Assembly: GCA_964019155.1 (NCBI GenBank)
Contig: OZ025239.1
Coordinates: forward strand, 1,378,874-1,442,873
DNA length: 64,000 nt
DNA from: Osedax fenrisi
Taxonomy: Eukaryota > Annelida > Polychaeta > Sabellida > Siboglinidae
Direction: 5' to 3'
The position numbers and the translations under genes are program-made. Below the pieces are notes generated by a model that was not told the DNA's origin, made no database searches, and saw only the letters and a list, made by a program, of their open reading frames with translations. Of the stretch, positions 60,669 through 64,000 are shown piece after piece; positions within the stretch are counted from its first letter, which is position 1; each line of letters opens with the position of its first letter.

Positions 60669-61029
60669 TATATATGACTATAATTATAACAAAAATGAAA
60701 TATTATCATGAAAATAAATATACATAAAAATATAATGTATTAATTGCATCTCTAAAATCAATAATGTAAAAATAAATCATAATTTACTCATTAATATTAT
60801 TATAATTATTATAATTAATATTATTCAAAAATTCATTGGTTTATTTACAAGATATTTTATATTAAATCTTATTGAATTTATTAATCGTAAACTAATTAAA
60901 TAACAATATTTAATTAGTGTATTTTTCTTTAATAATAATATGTATAGTATATTAATACATTTAAATGTTAGTTACTTGATTAACATATAGTATTGAAAAT
61001 GATAATATATTTTAGTTATAATCTTTAAT
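60093..61029. other. AT-rich spacer with a GC-richer patch
   Basis: A hairpin ATTCGGCCT...AGGCCGAAT lies at about 60251-60287. A block at 60295-60480 with GATCTCG/GATTTCG repeats has no recognisable protein in either direction. (TA)n at 60632-60662. Confidence 0.5.
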
Positions 61030-61270
61030 TTGTTGATTTCTATAATGAATAGTTTTGAACATGAACATTTAACAAAATGTGAGGTTGTATCGTAATATTC
61101 GTGGTTCAGCATTGTATTTATTTAAAAGTTATTTATCGAATAGAAGTCAATGTATTGCATATGATAACTGTTTATCGGATTTCATTAAAGTTAACTGTGG
61201 AATACCTCATGATTCAGTTTTAGGACCTATTTTGTTTTTAATATATGTAAATGACCTTCTAAATAATTAA
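61030..61270 (+). pseudogene. Short LINE reverse transcriptase fragment
   Basis: Gives RGSALYLFKSYLSNRSQCI, then KVNCGIPHDSVLGPILFLIYVNDL, ending at TAA 61268-61270. This is RT motif B (GVPQGSVLGPILF) with Gln changed to His and Gly to Asp. It covers only about 60 codons between the palm motifs; the YADD block is missing. Jockey/CR1-like. Confidence 0.8.
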
Positions 61271-62388
61271 ATATAAGTAATTTATAGTAAAAATAAATGA
61301 CAAATTATCGAACATATAAATAAAAATTAAATATAGGGTAAAAATAGAAATAAAATACATTGTTTTGTAAATGGCATTGAAATATTTAACTTCTACATTA
61401 ACTATATTACATTTTTCTTATCTTTGTAACCTGCATGTAGTAATAACATGTAATTATAATACATTATTAATTATATAATTAAATATTAAAATTAAAATTT
61501 TAAATATATTACAAACAAAACATTATTATGTTCAACATGTTAAAAATCTAATTAACCAATAATAGAATGACACAAACAAATAATGTTATACTTAAGTATT
61601 TATTTATTATATACATAATTATACATAATTATGTGTAAAAAATATATAAAATATATAAAAAATAGTACTTTTTTAATTTTATATTTTAATAGTATTATAA
61701 ATTTGAAACATATATAACATATATAACTCAAGTTATAACTTAGCTCAAACTTATGTCAACTGAACTAAAGTTTTATAATTTATAAAATTGAGGAATAGGT
61801 TCTTATTAAAAATGTCTTGCCAATAATATTAATTTACAGGTAAAATATGTTTTTAATATAGAAACATTGTAATATTGTTCTTTATTATAATATATTGATT
61901 GTATTAATACTAATGTAAATTAATAATTTATTATTATTTGTATTTTATATTTTAGGTAATATTCTGAATTTAATAAAATAAAAGTTATTATTTTAAAATC
62001 TAAAATTATTTAAAATTAAATATTACATATTTTTCAAAATCATCATAATGTAATTCAAATTACTTTATAATGTAAAATAATAATAATTCTATTAGAAATT
62101 AAGATAATACAATAGTAAATAATGTTAAACTAACTGTAAAATATTAAACATATAACAATTGTAAATAGTATCAAAATGTATGTAATTCACTTCCTCTTCC
62201 TGGTTATATTTTACTACATATTTTATTAACAGTCATTTATATTTATTTTTAAAAATCAGCAAAAATCAACAATAAGATAAGTCTATTGTATAATACTATA
62301 TTACTATATTACATATTAATATATATTATATGTGATACCTACTTAATATTTTCATATATTAATTTTTTATGAATTCAATTATTTGTAT
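61271..62388. other. AT-rich spacer, no gene seen
   Basis: Nothing recognisable. Confidence 0.5.
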
Positions 62389-63247
62389 ATAGGGGAAAGT
62401 AACAGAACACGGACAGTGCCCGAATACGGACACACTCGATATCTCAGAAACCATAAATCCTACAAACAAATATGTAATGAATAAAATATTAGTAATTCTA
62501 TAAATAGTCCAAAAAATTATTTTTTATTTTTAATTATTCAAAATACTGCTGATATATCCAGTTTTTAAATTTATGAAAAAAAATGTCAACTTAAAACCTT
62601 CTCAAGAATATACAAATGCATCGATATAAAATATAAAATATAACACTATATTATTAAAAAATAAAGCATTTTAAAAATGATATATATATTTTCTATATTT
62701 GTTATCAAATATTCATTAAGTTATAAGCATATATATAGGTCATATAAGTCCCTAATACGGACATTCTAGATGTCTTAATACGGACACCCTATAACCAATC
62801 AGCGCGCAGCGTATCAACTATTCTGAATATCATAAAAATCGCGTGCGATATTATATTAATACCTCAAATAAAGATAAATCTAATATTGTTATTATTTAAA
62901 TACTTAAATTGTATTATTTATTAAAAAATAATAAAAATAAAAAAAATTATTAACTAATTAAATTATAATATATTATTCATAAAATTAATTATAAATAATG
63001 TAATTATGATTTTTCTGATTGATTCATCAATAATATATAGTTTATCTAGTGGTATATAGGGTGTCCTTATTCGGTACCCATGTCCAGTTATCTATGGAAT
63101 TAAAAGATTAAATAAAATTTTAAAATCACAATTATATCTATAATCATATATTATTGATATATTGTAAATTTTGAATAACAATAATGAATCATACAATGTT
63201 AATACCATTTATTGTTAAAATATCGGTATTAGGTTACTTTCCCCTAT
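62389..63247. mobile_element. Non-autonomous TIR element with ACGGACA subterminal repeats
   Basis: ATAGGGGAAAGTAAC at 62389 and GTTACTTTCCCCTAT ending at 63246 form inverted termini; the match continues weakly (AACACGGA against AATACCGA). Inside, (G/T)AATACGGACA occurs near 62422, 62752 and 62788 (plus) and inverted near 63061 (GTGTCCTTATTCGG). No ORF of note. The flanks do not give a certain target duplication. Superfamily unknown. Confidence 0.68.
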
Positions 63248-64000
63248 CATTATATGCATGTTAAATTTATTTATTCTATTTCTATTGAATAGGATATATA
63301 ATATTTTAAATGTATTGTCACTATTATTAATTATTAATTAATATAGGAATAACAGTGAGATTCAAAAAAAGTTCAAAGCATCTTTTTTGTCTGGACGATA
63401 GGACTAGGATACCTATACATTCATTTATTTATTTAAATTTAAAAAACAATCGTTTAGAAATGTTTTACAATAACTTTTATTAATTAATATCTTTTCTCCA
63501 ATCATAATAATAACAATTAGTGGAATATGATTTATTATCCCGTTATAATAATAATAAATCAATCAAAGTTACTTTCTTTCATTTTTTGAAAGTCAAGGTA
63601 AGAAGATGTATTTTTTAAATATATAGTTTATTTTAAAAATAAATAGATATTAAAATATAAATATTAGAATGAGTAGTTAGGTTATTAAAATAACTATTTT
63701 ATATAATACAATATTATTATAAAGTTTAATAATATTAAATTTATTTATTAATTAAAATTTGTTAATAAATTTTAATTATCATTAATAAATATTAATATTT
63801 AAATTTTTATTGCGCTATTTAATAATTTCCTGCTTCGAAACAACTGAATCATCCAAAATATATGTTTCGAAACATCTGAAACATCTGAAACATCCTAATT
63901 TATCGCTCCGAAAAACATCAAAAAATATGTTTCATAACATATATAAGCCAATTATTCAAATTCGATTCATCGTATTAGATTGTCGAACTTGTTTACAGGA
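63248..64000. other. AT-rich spacer with short direct repeats at the end
   Basis: TCGAAACA(A/T)CTGAA and GAAACATCT repeat three to four times at about 63836-63895. No gene seen. Confidence 0.5.

Overview
The window is extremely AT-rich (most stretches look close to 80% A+T), full of (TA)n runs, and has spliceosomal-style GT/AG exon structure in its genes. Nothing prokaryotic is present. The mix of CR1/L2-group, RTE-like and Jockey-like LINEs, a Ty3/Gypsy fragment, tRNA-derived SINE-like pieces, hAT and CACTG-ended DNA elements, and multi-copy 'uncharacterized' transposon-associated families fits an invertebrate nuclear genome. An AT-rich insect is my best guess, but the species is not determinable here. 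No convincing conserved host gene was recognised. This is a transposon graveyard with a few nearly intact elements. All calls come from reading the sequence and from remembered family motifs; no search was run.

Layout. 1-5.6 kb: AT-rich DNA with hairpins and a decayed LINE. 5.6-10.2 kb: an intron-rich minus-strand gene for a C2H2 finger plus tyrosine-recombinase-like protein, whose exon phases mostly still join but which carries three in-frame TAA codons. 10.3-16.6 kb: foldback repeats, a hAT-type MITE with an 8-bp target duplication, and tandem arrays. 16.7-20.8 kb: a nearly complete LINE (PHD-type ORF1, then EN-RT ORF2). 21.8-24.0 kb: a 2.25-kb DNA transposon with about 135-bp inverted repeats around a decayed gene of an uncharacterized family. 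24-34.4 kb: foldbacks, a large repeat and an RTE-like remnant. 34.9-39.8 kb: two same-strand transposon-associated genes (zinc-finger/HYP-domain protein, then an SAMD3-like multi-exon gene with three tandem duplicated exons), separated and followed by minisatellites. 42-48.8 kb: SINE, Jockey-like, RTE-like and Gypsy fragments stacked end to end. 50.3-54.3 kb: a second PHD-type LINE. 54.6-56.9 kb: a minus-strand LINE fragment. 57-64 kb: mostly AT-rich spacer, a short GC-rich open frame, a finger-like ORF and a TIR element.

Most striking observation: in both PHD-type LINEs (16.7 and 50.3 kb) ORF1 and ORF2 lie in the same reading frame, separated only by a TGA followed directly by CTA-TC. This is the known leaky UGA-CUA readthrough context. 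The first element has no ATG near the start of ORF2, so stop-codon readthrough is the simplest way to express it. Second: the CACTG...CAGTG element at 21.8-24.0 kb assigns TIRs and a 3-bp TAA target duplication to a widespread protein family usually left unnamed. Third: sequences ending CACTCATAAAAATAACTTGGTCAA face each other 15 kb apart (27,072 and 42,038) around the zinc-finger and SAMD3-like genes, possibly the ends of a very large element.
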